Assembly: GCF_004798865.1 (NCBI RefSeq)
Contig: NW_025335587.1
Span: forward strand, 537,004 to 601,003
Reading direction: 5' to 3'
Origin: Varanus komodoensis
Lineage: Eukaryota > Chordata > Lepidosauria > Squamata > Varanidae
Length of the DNA stretch: 64,000 nucleotides
Part shown: positions 53,520 to 64,000 of the stretch, piece after piece
Position numbering within the stretch: position 1 is the first letter of the stretch
Layout of the letters: each line of letters starts with the position of its first letter
Made by a program: the position numbers and the translations under genes
The notes under the pieces: model-generated
Databases searched by the model: none
What the model was told of the DNA's origin: nothing
The model's input: only the letters and a program-made list of their open reading frames with translations

Positions 53520-54325
53520 CTTCTTGCTCTGTTTGAGAGTTTCCAGTGGTATCTGGAAATGAACTCATTAATGGTTCCATAAAGTAATATATGTATCTGA
53601 TACCCAGTGGCTACATTGATTGGGGTGAGGCAATTAAACTCCTGAATGCTAAAGTACATTTTTGGACCAAATTAAATATATCTTTTTCTCCCTCCTCCCT
53701 CTTTCTCCACTCCATACATATATCCAAAATATTTCTAACTCACCTTTTAAATCAAATAATGGCCAACAGAGACTTACAAATAGCAGCTTGGAGGTTTTAT
53801 TGTCTCCTCTCCTTACCCTGAAATGTTTTAGCACAAGTGACATTCTGAGCAGCCACTCCCTGTCACTGATCAGTCACCTGGCTACCTTCCTCTGAACCAG
53901 TTGACTTTTCTGTGCAGAACTGGTATCATGTACTTCTGAAACAGTAACAAATGCTTCATCTTGCTCAGCAAGATGGCTTCTCTGCTTTACTCGCAGTTTT
54001 GTTGCAACCCACAAAGGCCTTTTTGTCTGTGTTAGCTGAGCGTTTGCTGAACAGACTTGCACAATAATGTAAAATTTTTTTAGGCGCTTCCTGAGAAGCA
54101 AGCCCCATTGGACACAAAGGCATTTACTTATGGGTAGAAACCTGTAGGAGTGTGCTAAATCTCTTGCTAAAGTAATGGAAGGATCTGAGTTTGGGTTCAC
54201 ACATTGCTTTATTTAATTATCATAATGTTATTGTAACTGGGTAAAAGGGGAAAATCACTCATGTTTTACATTGTGCTACAGAACCATGTGAAAACTGTTC
54301 CTTATGCTGTAAATTGGCATCATGC
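53520..54325. other. Spacer, nothing recognised
   Basis: AT-rich. The minus frame 53874-54200 (108 codons) is unrecognised. Confidence 0.45.
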
Positions 54326-54327
54326 TA

Positions 54328-54395
54328 TTTATTTTATTCAATTTATATCCTGCCACATGCTTTAGGAGCCTCAGGGAAGCTATGTTCTGCTTTGT
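54328..54395 (-). mobile_element. L2-type LINE 3' tail fragment
   Basis: TATTTATTTTATTCAATTTA then TATCCTGCCACATGCTTTAG and GAGCCTCAGGGAAGCTATG, the antisense of an L2 terminal block. It is very short. Confidence 0.45.
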
Positions 54396-54399
54396 CTGC

Positions 54400-55295
54400 C
54401 TGAAAATTAAATCAGATTTTAAGTTAGGTATGGTTTTAGGTTAAACAAGAAAGGTTTCTCTTTCTTATAAATCAAAGCTGACTTTAATCTTGATTCAAAA
54501 GTGACTGTGTTTAGTTGATTTCCACATAGCGCATCCCACTGGAGTTCTCACTGCTTCATGACTAAATAGACCACTTTTCTCCTGGTTTGGACACTGGTAG
54601 ACCACTTGTTAGGTGGGGAGAAACCCCAGTCTTATATGGCAAATAGCATCTCCCCACCCCAGGAAGAATGACTGACATATCATTACCCCTGTTCTCCTTG
54701 ACCTACTGCCCAAGAACTGTGGCCAGTAGGGTTCCTCAAAGCAACTGTCTGTCCCACATCTCAGCCTACCACAGACTTTAAAGATTAAATGAATGAATTC
54801 TCTGGAGAACCTCCAGGCTCCACACAGCTCCCTCGAAAGAGGCATGGTGGATGCAGTGACCATGGAAACTGCTTGTGCAGGAATTCTCCACTGCTACTCT
54901 ACCCATGTTGCCCTGCTCTGAGGAGAGACTGCTCCTGAAAGCAAGGAAGCTGGGGCCTTGACAGCTTGCAGAAGAGCTGCATCTGACACTTTAACTGGTC
55001 ATTGTGGTGCTCTCTCCATCTGAGGGAATCCAGAGACGAGCAACCCAGCTGTGCAGGCATAGCAGAAGTTCATTCAGGAGACAGCAACACTTCCTCCCAC
55101 CCCAGTTAGCAGAACATCTGGCACTGTTAAAGGGTTTGGAAATGAATGTAGTAGGCAGTTAATAATGTAACTTTAATGGGACACTTTTCCTCATAATCTC
55201 ATCCACAAGAATCTTAAAGGAAGTTGTCCCCACAGAAAAGATCTTCTGTGTATCCCAACCTGCCCTGAAATGTAGAAATTTTGCAGACATTCATT
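54400..55295. other. Spacer with a GC-richer part
   Basis: 54600-55130 is more GC-rich than its surroundings but shows no repeat family or gene I recognise. The minus frame 54609-54863 has no known domain. Confidence 0.45.
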
Positions 55296-55299
55296 TGTT

Positions 55300-55735
55300 T
55301 TAAACAAATTTATTTATTTATTAAATTTGTATGCCATCCATTACTTCCATCTCTGGATGGCTTACAACATTATTTCAGAATAAAATAAGTTAACTATTCC
55401 ATACTGGCTGAACATCATATAAAATATAAATAAATCATTTCACAGTTAAAATATATTAAAATATTGATCAAATAAAAAGGTCTTGACCTGGTGCCGAAAA
55501 ACGTATAATGACGGCGCTAGGCGGACCTCTCTAGAGAGCGCATTCCATAGTCGGGGCGCCACCACAGAGAAGGCCCTCCTGTGGGTACTCTGTCTCCTGA
55601 TCTCTTTCAAAGAGGGTTCCCGGAGGAGGACTTTTGCTGCCGATCTCAGGGGGCAGGAGGGCATATAGGGAAAAAGGCGTTCCTTTAGGAACAAATAGAA
55701 CATTTCTGGAGTCACTACCAAGGATTGGATCCAAA
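55300..55735 (-). mobile_element. L2-clade LINE 3' end, relatively young
   Basis: Tail at the low end (AAATTTATTTATTTATTAAA), then CATCTCTGGATGGCTTACAA and A-rich UTR. The minus frame 55446-55721 (91 codons) runs unbroken through MFYLFLKERLFPYMPSCPLR, HRRAFSVVAPRLWNALSREV and RLAPSLYVFRHQVKTFLFDQ, the full L2 C-terminal motif with its usual spacing. Several CpGs persist (GACGGCGCTAGGCGG). Unbroken frame and CpGs suggest it is among the youngest L2 copies here, though severely 5'-truncated. Confidence 0.88.
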
Positions 55736-55739
55736 ATAC

Positions 55740-58195
55740 ATGTTTAAAGTAGACCGTTTGAAATTAAGTCTTAAGTGAAAGATTCATATTTTTTTCACTA
55801 ATTTCAGTTGGTTTCCTGTAAGCATGACTACTTCTGGATCCAATCCTAAGGTTTTAGATTGTATGACATAAATATTAGATGTGCAATTCTATTCTATCTA
55901 CTCTGTGGTGAACCATCTAGGTGTCCATGTGCTGCAGTTCATAGCCGTCATCCCTCTATTTGAAGGGATGTCAGTAGACAGTCATTTATTTGCAAGTGTC
56001 TTGTATTTGGAGGAATGCTCAGTCCAAACTCAGTTTACAATACAAGGATCCATAGGAAGGGAAAGCAGAGTCCTCAAAATTGAATGTCAATAGCAAACTG
56101 ACAAGATGTACAAGTCACTTTGTCAGTATCTTCCCCATGCTGTTGAATTGTGTTGTGTATCTATTTAGAATTTTTCCTAAACGTACACCCATAATGTAAA
56201 GTAACATATGCAAATTATATCTAAATTAGGGATGGTATTTGCATTTAACTGAATTCCAAAACAAATCAAGATGATTTGGAAGGACTTTGGAGATGTGAGA
56301 TTTGAAGTGGGACTCCTCCAAAGTGGAAGGAATAAGAATCTAAACACTACTCAAGAGGGATTTGGAAGGAAACACAGATGGAGACAGAATGTCTCCAAAA
56401 GCTGATATATTATTTCTTAAAGTAGCCATATAAGATAAACATCTGGGTGGAGAGAGGATGGCTGTAGCTTGCGCCTGGCAGTTTGTATCAAGAGAATCCC
56501 AGTGTCTGAGAAATGGATGCTGAAGTAATATTTTGCTACACTTTGCTAGTGCTCTCTTTCAGGATTAGGAGTGTTGAAAGAGTTTTGTGGGGTCTGTGGG
56601 GCTTGGGAAGGTTTATTATTGGGTGCCTGTTCATGTGGGTATCCTTCCAAAATGCTGCAGGTTTCCTGCCTAGGGACACTTCTATTCTTTATGACATGTT
56701 CATACAAATTAAAAAATGTATTTTTTAATTTGTATGAATTAAAATACAAATTAATTAAAATTTGTATGAATTTTCTTATTTAAAAAAAACTGAAAATGGG
56801 AAGCGAGAAGTCATTCACTTCCCCACCACCACCCTTCCACAAAAGAAACTGCACCTATTCACATGGAGCTTGGTGGGCTCAATCTCAATTGAAATCAGTG
56901 GGATTTAAGTTGGATGTGATTCACGTCAGTGCCACTGATTCAGTGGGTCTAGTACTCTACATGTGACTAATCTTGGATACAATCCAAACTTCAGCCAAAA
57001 CAGTTGACCTCCAAATCAAGTCATGCTCTGAGCCAAATCTTGTGGCCATTAGGCAAATCTGTGCCATCTTGATCCTCTTTTTTGGCAATGTATTTGCAGC
57101 CCCTTTGACTCATAATGAGGGGACCACTAGATTTCTGCCCTGCAAGTTCCATGGGATTTGGGTGCCAAGCACATGCATCAGAAATAAATCCCATTGGAAT
57201 AAGTGGGACTTATTTTGTGTAAACAAGGATAGGGTCAGGTCACTTTTCCTATAAAATTCAATAGCTTTAATCACAGCTAATATGATTAAATGCAGCATAA
57301 TAGGTTGAAAATGTTTGCTTGTTTGCTTCTTGCTTGCTTGAGAGATCCTTCACTAAAATTTTCAGGGTAACTTGTAAAAAGTTGGCTTATGCTACTTGAA
57401 AGTTTAACTAGGACTAAATATCTGGATCTTTTGTATGTAGATGATGTGCATTTGTCCTTTCCCTAAATCCACACAGATTATAGTTTCCAATGGAAACATT
57501 ATATTTCATTATTATCTTTGTGTTTCTGGTGTCTCAGTTTAACCCCAGCCTTTGTGTAACAGCTTTTACTGAAGAACAGTAAATAGCTTTTATAAAGGCT
57601 TTTCAATCAGCACAACTCAAAGGTACAGTTTAAAAATGGTACAATGAAAATGGCAGTAGACTATTATCTCCAATATGGGGAACAAGTTTGGAGTGGACAA
57701 GGCAAAGCTGTATCATTTCATCAAAATGCAGGGTATACACAAAGAGTCTTGTGCCAGGTCCTTTTGAAGTTAATAACACGCTGTGTGAATTGAATGACCG
57801 TAAGTATCAGCTTATCAAAGAGATGCTTTTAATGTTATTATTGGATAACTGTAGCTTTATAAGACATTTTGCTCTTTACCTTCATTGAGAAAAGCTTCTA
57901 TTTAAAGCCAAGAAGAATGCCACGATGATCAAGAAATTAGGATGCATTTCCATTAAGTGATGATTGAAAGGGAAGTAGAAAATGACACTTGGCATTAAAA
58001 CTCCATTTAGCCATTACCTACGGTATCAGGAAGTTTGGCAGCTAAACAGGAAAGGTCCATGTGAAGGATAAAATGAAAGCCACTCAGTGATCTGGAGCTG
58101 GAGTAAAGCTTTGCAGGATTTCACAGCTGGAATTCTGCAAAGCTGCACCAGTCTATCCAGCTGAAATTTCTGGCTGAATTCAACCTTCTTTCTGA
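55740..58195. other. AT-rich spacer with a palindrome cluster
   Basis: No gene recognised. It contains the palindromes at 56701-56772. Pieces of the short lizard CAATGGGACTT-type repeat are seen near 55760-55855, 56875-56990 and 57175-57220 (AATCCCATTGGAATAAGTGG). 57480-57610 is repeat-free with homeodomain-like words. Frames at 56513-57254 are unrecognised. Confidence 0.45.
56701..56772. repeat. AT-rich palindrome cluster
   Basis: CATACAAATTAAAAAAT (56701-56717) and its exact reverse complement ATTTTTTAATTTGTATG (56720-56736) are separated by only two bases. A second inverted pair, ATACAAATT (56744-56752) and AATTTGTAT (56759-56767), follows with a six-base loop. The word AATTTGTATGAATT is present at 56727-56740 and 56759-56772. 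Such arms can extrude as cruciforms. No transposon family is recognised. Confidence 0.9.
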
Positions 58196-58199
58196 TGCT

Positions 58200-58680
58200 A
58201 CTGTGACATAGAGATGGCTATTTGAGGGCTAGGGCTACTGAGCGATCTAAAATGTACCATTGCCCACTATGTACCATTAGGTTTTTAAATGTTTGGACCA
58301 TGAATTAGCCACCACGATTTATTTGCTCCACTGGATTGATGGAGTGATGGGAAGATTTGCATACTTACCCATACCAGTACAGCTTGCCAAATAAGGTGAA
58401 CAAGGTGGCTTGTTGCCATGGTTAGCGAGCCATCCAAACCCATAAGCTGCCTCAAGGTTCTGAATGGCTTGCCTGCAGTCATGTGAACATATCCATTGAT
58501 GATGTGAAATGTATATCCCTCTAAATCAAATTCAGCCCAATTAGAGTATTTTGGGTGTTTTCTGAGGCAAAATGTGACCTTACGTGGGGCCTTGTTTGTG
58601 ATTTGGCCACAAAAAAAAGGAGATTGTGTGTCTCCCAAAATAACATTTGTTTCATTCTCTAGATGCCTTCCTTCTTTAAA
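58200..58680. repeat. Possible unclassified interspersed repeat
   Basis: The words TAGCCACCACGATTTATTTG, GTTGCCATGGTTAGCGAGCC and ATAAGCTGCCTCAAGG resemble the AACCATGG-type repeats elsewhere in the window. The minus frame 58285-58683 (132 codons) spans it and has no recognised domain, so it is probably an accident of this repeat. Confidence 0.3.
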
Positions 58681-58689
58681 CACTATCTT

Positions 58690-61035
58690 ATGATAGTAAA
58701 TGGAAGAAGGAGCATGAAAATGTTTAAATACTGACCTTGGGTTTGGTATTCAGGTTGAAGTAAATGGCCTACAAACCGTCCAAGCAGAATTGGCCCATTT
58801 TCCAATTTGCCAAATTATGGTCCAAGTCAAACCTTGTGATCAATGCATACCTCTACTAAATGTCTGTGTGTGTGTGTGTTGAGGAGGCATTGGAGCTTGA
58901 ACCCCTCCTATTTCATCTGCTGTCAGGCCAGTGTGGGACAGCCATGACTCTGGCATCAGCCAGAATAGGTTATAAAGTTATGTTGATCAGTGAAGCTGAG
59001 AAAGCAGGAGAATAGAAGACTCAGAGCCATGGAGACACAGTTGGGAGACAGGCAAGCAATGCCAAAGGGCAGAGGATACAGAAAGTGGAAAGGTGGGGAG
59101 TAGTCTTGCAGAAAGAATTAGATGGCAGCAGGGAGATGAATGGAGATGGATGGAAAACTTTAGGAAGGTGCAGTTGTCATGGCCTAGGACTAGAAGCCCT
59201 CAGAGACTGAAGACACTAGAACCTCTCCCCTCACCATTCTGGATCGGAGCTCATAGCCTCCGGCCTCATGTCCAGTCCCCAGGATCCCCCACATAATCAT
59301 GCTCAGTCCTCTGCCCACTGATGTGAAGGACCTCAGACTCCTCTGGCAAATAAGGAGAGGTGCAGAAATGAAGCTGCCATGGCTTCTTTTCCTTATGTTC
59401 ATCCAAACCCTGCTGGTACCTTAACTTATTTTATCCTACAGGCATTTTTGTGTCATGTGTATTACAGTCCTTATACTATCTCAATAGGCTTTAAATAAGA
59501 CCATGTGGATGTTTAAATAAGACCATATGAATGTCAGTGTCAAGGATAGAATATATAAAAAGTTTCCCTTTTGCATCAGCAGCTTTTGGAAATTCCATGA
59601 TTCTTCACTGGATCGGTAAGCTTTAGCTCCTCACTGTGTTCTCTGCAATACACTCAAATGGATCATGTCTTTGTTTTACACAAAACGAGAGGCTTTAGTC
59701 ATGCATCCACCACTTCTTTTCACCAATGATACAAAAGCTTTTGCAACAGCAGTACAGACTTTTCCATAGCATAATGCTGCCTCTTAGAATTAAGGATAAT
59801 GCTAACAAAGGACCACCTAATCCAGTGTCAACAGAAATTAATGGAAATACTTGAAGTGGGCTTTGAGTTGGGCATACATGTTTTTATTAATTAAACTCTA
59901 ACATAAGTCTATACAGCTTGCTATATCAAGGGGAAATTATCCATTTAGTAGGTTTATCCAAACACCTACTACCAGGGTAAGGCTCAGTCTGCAGCTTCAG
60001 ATGGAACCTAAAATAGCCGATTCAGGTCCTGGACATGAACCCTTCAAAAAATCAAACCCCAAAACCACCACAAAAAATATAGTTCCATAATAAATAAATG
60101 TCAATGACAAGAAAAACACTTTTTATGTTCCCTGAAATTAACAGTGGCTGATGCATAAATATACAAAAACCATCATAAAATCTGGATGTAATCATTAAAC
60201 ACAAGCTTCAACAAAGGCAAACCAAATATCTGTATATATGTCCATTCTAGAATGGCATCTGCATGTCATAAACTCAAATACTGAACGCATCATTCAGTCT
60301 TCAATCTATTGCATGCATGAATCAAGAAGCAATCTGAGGTTATTGGCCTTCTGTTCGAGTTTAATAAATCCTGCTTGATCTGGTTCAACCAAAGTGGTGA
60401 CAATCTGTTGCCAAAATTGCAGTCAGTGTTTTAATGTCAACATGAATTATAGAAATAAAGCAATGGAATGATGCTTGCCAGTTTTGTGAATTGCTATAAT
60501 TATGCATGTTTTAACAATGCAGGAATTGAAATTGATTTCAATTTCCCAGGTTACCTACCTGGGATGATTCAAAAATGTATGATTACAAACCAGGTGATTT
60601 TTGGAACTCAGAAGCTAAAAAAGGTTCTATACCACTCAAGTGGAAAAACATCTAGATGAGGTAATTTCCTGTTATACATTTTAATTGCCTCGACATGTAT
60701 AGGAGAGCAAAGAAACTGCCATTGTGAGAATCTCTACATGGAAGATTAATCTGGGGGAAAATGCAGTCCATCATGGTTTGATATGCTAGTACCCTTACTA
60801 TATAAATCTGAATGAAACTTCAAAATGATACTTTTTTCAGAAGAAAGGTAAATCTCATCATTCTCATTTGTAAGAAGTGTACTCCATCATTTTCTCAATA
60901 ACCCTGCCATAAACAGATGGAATCAAATTCTTCCCTGCCTTGAAAAAAAATTGTTCAACTTGTATTTAACACTACATATATCATTTTTTAACTTATGCTA
61001 TGTATAAAAAAACTACAGTGTGTTACATTTATGAA
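58690..61035. other. Spacer, nothing recognised
   Basis: AT-rich, with a short GT run at 58866-58880 and a GC-richer patch at 58960-59290. A 22-base direct repeat (around TTTAAATAAGACCAT) occurs at about 59490-59530. No gene or classified repeat is recognised. Confidence 0.45.
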
Positions 61036-61041
61036 ACAGAT

Positions 61042-61156
61042 CAGGGGCTGTGCCATACTGACATGGGTCGCAGATCGGGGGCTGTGAGTGACAGAGCCAC
61101 AGCAGAGGGATTCAAGAGCCACATGTGGCTCCGGAGCTGCAGGTTGCTGACCCCTG
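61042..61156. mobile_element. Small hAT-like MITE, about 115 bp
   Basis: The left end CAGGGGCTGTGCC and the right end GGTTGCTGACCCCTG form short terminal inverted repeats (CAGGGG/CCCCTG). The inner part GAGCCACATGTGGCTCCGGA then GCTGCAGGTTGC is the well-known hAT-type terminus CAGGGGTCAGCAACCTGCGG in antisense. CACATGTG is itself a palindrome. No clear 8-bp target duplication remains. Confidence 0.6.
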
Positions 61157-61159
61157 ACC

Positions 61160-61790
61160 TAGTCATTAAAAATTGTTATAAAATGTAGTTTAATAAGAGG
61201 TATGGCTGTATATTCATAGCTTGAATAATATATAAATATTATGCTCCTGTTGGGAACAGTCAGTGTAGCTAGATAGGATTCAGTGCCACTCTGGAGGATG
61301 TGAGTGCCCACCATACTTACCTGCACATGCCTGCCAAGGGGACGCTGAATTGTGCTGCTCCCCAGCTGTTGACTTAGCTGGTGGGTACCACCAGCTCCTG
61401 CAGCACCTTGACCTGAATGCAAAATAATGTGGGGTTAGCAGTCAATCATCACACCAAGAATAGGCAGGGAGAGTGGAGCAGTGAAACGTCCATGCTGGCC
61501 ATCAGTGTGTCCTCTTTCAGAGAGGGAAGGAAGAACTGGGAGGAACCATCCAGTGGAGAAAACAAGAGAGGCCATCTCAGAAAACATACAGCTGCAGCCT
61601 TCACATTTCAATAGGCGTGACTAATGGTCTACCAGTACTTCATCCCTTGTATACCCCTTCCTACTGGCTCCCAGCAGCCAGGACAAATCCCACCCCCTCC
61701 CACCAAATAGAGACACTTTTAACAATCTGATGACTAGTTTATCTTTCCCCGTTGAACTACTGGTGTAAGTAGATGCAGCAAACTTACTTT
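61160..61790. other. Spacer, nothing recognised
   Basis: 61250-61610 is somewhat GC-richer with frames on both strands (61159-61422 minus, 61417-61614 plus) that match no known family. Confidence 0.45.
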
Positions 61791-61794
61791 CTTT

Positions 61795-62668
61795 GGCCCT
61801 CTTTCATTTCCCAGATACACTGGGGAATTTTCATCCTGTTCTGGATGGGGTTCCTCTCCCCCTAAAGGATGTTGATCACAGCCTTGGAGTACTCCTGGAT
61901 CCCAAGTTGTCCCAGGTGGGCTTGATTTCCAGGAGCACTTCTTATCAGCTCTGGCTGATTCATCAGCCACATCCCTACTTGGATGAGTGGAGCCTTGCCA
62001 CAGTTATCCATGCACTGGTAACCTCTGCCTGGATTACTGTAATGTGCTCTGTGGTGCCTTTGAAAATGGTCCAGTCTTGCAACTTGTCCAAAATTGGGTG
62101 GAATACTTGCTTACTAGGATCAGTGCTTGTGAGCACATCATACCAGTCCCACGCAGGCTGCACTGGGTGCCAGTGGCTGCCTGGGCCCAGTTCAAAGTGC
62201 TCACAAAGTGCTCATAGAACTCCCTAAATGATCTGGGGACAGGTTACCTGAGGGAGCAGCTTTCTCCATATACACCAGTCCATTCACTGCAGTCCTCCTC
62301 TGAAGACCTTCACATTCCTCTCCCGAATGAAGTGAGGGGGACGTTCGAAAGGAGGAGGGCTTTTTCCAGCATAGCACCCCAACTTTGGAATTCAGTTCTG
62401 TTCCAGGTCCAGTTGGCACCTACTCCTTTGGCTTTTAGGCAGAAACTAACGACTTATTTGTTTAGCCGTTATTTTAATAGGCAATTTTTTGTTATTTTAT
62501 TTTATGCTGCTGCCAGTGAGACATAATTTTAAATAAGAGATATTTATATATATTTATTACTTTTAATGGTTTATGTTATATTTTTGTGTGTGTGTATATT
62601 ATTTAGTATTTTACTAATTCTACTTTTTCTGTTTTGGTTTTATCTAATTCCATTAATTTATTCATGGA

Positions 62669-62708
<40 letters not shown>

Positions 62709-62815
62709 GGTCTTTGTGGTTGAATGCTATATTGTGTTCATATTATGTTGTTGTAATCTGCTTAGAGAGCCTATGGCTAGTGGGGTGACATATAAATTGA
62801 ATAAGTAAATAAGCA
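61795..62815 (+). mobile_element. L2-clade LINE, 3' 1.0 kb
   Basis: Plus-oriented. Frame 61793-62227 encodes DVDHSLGVLLDPKLSQVGLI, STSYQLWLIHQPHPYLDEWS and LATVIHALVTSAWITVMCSV (usual L2 form HxLGVLLDxxLSMESQV, YQLRLVHQLRPFL, LATVIHALVTSRLDYCN). A second frame adds ENGPVLQLVQNWVEYLL, and frame 62332-62526 encodes RRRAFSSIAPQLWNSVLFQV and QLAPTPLAFRQKLTTYLFSR. The 3' UTR contains (ATT)n at 62669-62708 and ends in TATAAATTGAATAAGTAAAT. Frame changes make it inactive. It shares the FENGP motif with the copy at 19425-20690. Confidence 0.9.
62669..62708. repeat. (ATT)n microsatellite
   Basis: About 13 uninterrupted ATT units within the L2 3' UTR. The plus frame 62566-62808 translates it as a run of L and is not a gene. 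Confidence 0.95.
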
Positions 62816-62909
62816 ATACAGGCAGAGGTTTGCCTCTTTCTTGATTCTTTCAAGCTCACTTCCTCAGACAGGGAAGATTATTTTTTCCCAGTTGCTACAG
62901 CATCAAGAG

Positions 62910-63075
62910 CTGGAGAGACGGTTGTTGGATTAACTCTATCTAGGAAGCCACAGCCTTGAATTTAGAAGAGCTAAGCAGGGTTGTCATGGATAGGACGTTT
63001 TGGAAGGCTTTCATTCATAGGGGCACCATAAGTCAAAAACAACTTGACAGCACACAACAACAGCAGAAGCAACAA
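62910..63075 (+). mobile_element. BovB (RTE) LINE 3' terminus
   Basis: GGATTAACTCTATCTAGGAA, GCCACAGCCTTGAATTTAGA and AGAGCTAAGCAGGGTTGTCA encode the BovB end. The frame from 62956 reads MNLEELSRVVMDRTFWKAFI then HRGTISQKQLDSTQQQ (usual form LQELSRAVNDRTFWRSLIHR). The terminus CATAAGTCAAAAACAACTTG then ACAGCACACAACAACAGC is the RTE tail with its ACA-type repeat. Better preserved than the copy at 47930-48525. A BovB-tailed SINE cannot be fully excluded, but the coding similarity favours the LINE. Confidence 0.8.
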
Positions 63076-63179
63076 CAGAATTCTACCTTAGAATTAACAA
63101 TGCCACTAACATTGTCATCCTTCTACCCCAGGTTAAGTGTTTCCTTTCCCTCCAGTCATAGCATAAGATGGGGGCATTT

Positions 63180-63365
63180 ATGTCAGCTGTTTTATTGGGT
63201 ACAAGGTCTTATTGTGTTTGCTAGTTGCTTTACATTGCTTTTTAAATTTAGTGCATTAAAGATTTTGTATCATGCTTTTAGATTTTGTACCTGTGGCTTG
63301 CAATTTTGTGAACTGCCTAAAGAATTTTGACTATCGGGCATAAAAGAATAAATGCAACATTCCGA
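63180..63365 (+). mobile_element. L2-type LINE 3' tail
   Basis: T-rich UTR leading to AATTTTGTGAACTGCCTAAA then GAATTTTGACTATCGGGCAT and AAAAGAATAAATGCAACA, a decayed terminal block and AATAAA-type tail. Confidence 0.5.
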
Positions 63366-63369
63366 AATG

Positions 63370-64000
63370 TTTATCAGTGTAAATGTTCAAATATTCAGAC
63401 TATTTTGCCTCATCTGTGATAATTGCTAAGGTGCGAACAACAAAAGATGGCTGTCCTCTTCCACACCACACACAGTGTTCCCTAAGGTTCCAGCTGTTTT
63501 CAATGGCATTCTTTATCGTGTTTAATCTTATACTTCTGTTAAGTAAGGCATTGGTCCCTAATGCCTTATAGATCAATTTAATGTTTGGAATATGATCCAC
63601 CAGGATTGCTCTTGAAGTCAGACCACATTCCAGAGGGTAGAATATATAGATAGGCTTCTCCTGCAACATTAGCTAACTGTTTGGGACAACCTTTGGAACT
63701 AGAGTAACCACGGGCATCTGCAGGAAATTTTCTGGGGGCGGATGGATAGATGTTCAGTGAACAGTGAGTTGTGTTTCTGCAATTAACTTTGGTGTGTGCT
63801 TTGTTGCTTAGTATCCCATTCCATGACATTTAGAACCTTACATGGAGTAGTAAATGACCCTGCGAGCTGGACAACACTAATTCAGGAAAGCATTATCAGT
63901 TACCTTTGGCACCAATGAACAAGACAATATTTGCACGACTTTATGCTTGAACTGCACTGGTATTCTTTTAGCAGTGCTCATTCTTTCTGTAATTGCACAT
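63370..64000. other. Spacer, nothing recognised
   Basis: AT-rich sequence to the window edge. The minus frames 63400-63669 and 63578-63829 show no known domain. Confidence 0.5.

Noticed and set aside
56701-56736. Perfect hairpin as a microRNA precursor
   Set aside because: The loop is only two bases and the stem only 17 bp of almost pure A/T, unsuitable for Drosha/Dicer processing. A DNA palindrome is the better reading.
58285-58683. 132-codon minus frame
   Set aside because: It lies over a probable interspersed repeat and shows no protein family. One frame of this length is expected by chance in a window of this size.

Overview
The window looks like non-coding DNA from a squamate reptile (lizard, gecko or snake). 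The evidence is the repeat mix: several 5'-truncated CR1 LINEs, many L2-clade LINE 3' ends, BovB (RTE) 3' ends, tRNA-derived SINEs of MIR-like and other types, and short hAT-like MITEs. BovB together with abundant CR1 and L2 is typical of squamates. Base composition is AT-rich with few CpGs. There are no operons, ribosome binding sites, CRISPR arrays or rRNA genes, and I found no true tRNA gene. Repeat families were named by recognising their sequence and by residual reverse-transcriptase protein similarity, without any database search.

I recognise no protein-coding host gene. The longest open frames are repeat-derived reverse transcriptase, microsatellite translations, or frames with no recognisable family. 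The window therefore reads as an intergenic region or a large intron.

Layout. 1-14.4 kb: AT-rich spacer with a compound tetranucleotide microsatellite, a polypyrimidine tract, a tRNA-derived SINE, L2 ends, a 0.46-kb hAT-like MITE (11235-11693) and a fairly complete L2 3' part (12150-12830). 14.4-15.9 kb: two repeat-free blocks with the look of vertebrate conserved non-coding elements. 17.5-18.26 kb: a CpG-enriched island ending in a perfect splice donor. 19.4-25.3 kb: an L2 copy, a SINE, unclassified repeats and a CR1 end. 26482-26634: a 153-nt exon-like segment with a strong acceptor and donor; together with the 18.26-kb donor it suggests an unannotated non-coding or 5' UTR transcript. 27.0-27.3 kb: another candidate conserved element. 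30-40 kb: L2, CR1 and MITE copies, with a 100-N assembly gap inside a CR1 at 37438-37537. 40-43.3 kb: mostly plain spacer. 43.3-53.5 kb: the densest repeat cluster, including a 0.97-kb CR1, a possible solo LTR fossil, a BovB interrupted by an L2 end, adjacent SINEs and a second long CR1. 53.5-64 kb: L2 copies, an AT-rich palindrome cluster (56701-56772), a small hAT MITE and a BovB end.

No novel multi-gene system is visible. The leads most worth checking are the putative spliced transcript (17.5-26.6 kb), the candidate conserved elements beside it, the hAT-like MITE, the nested BovB/L2 locus and the palindrome cluster.
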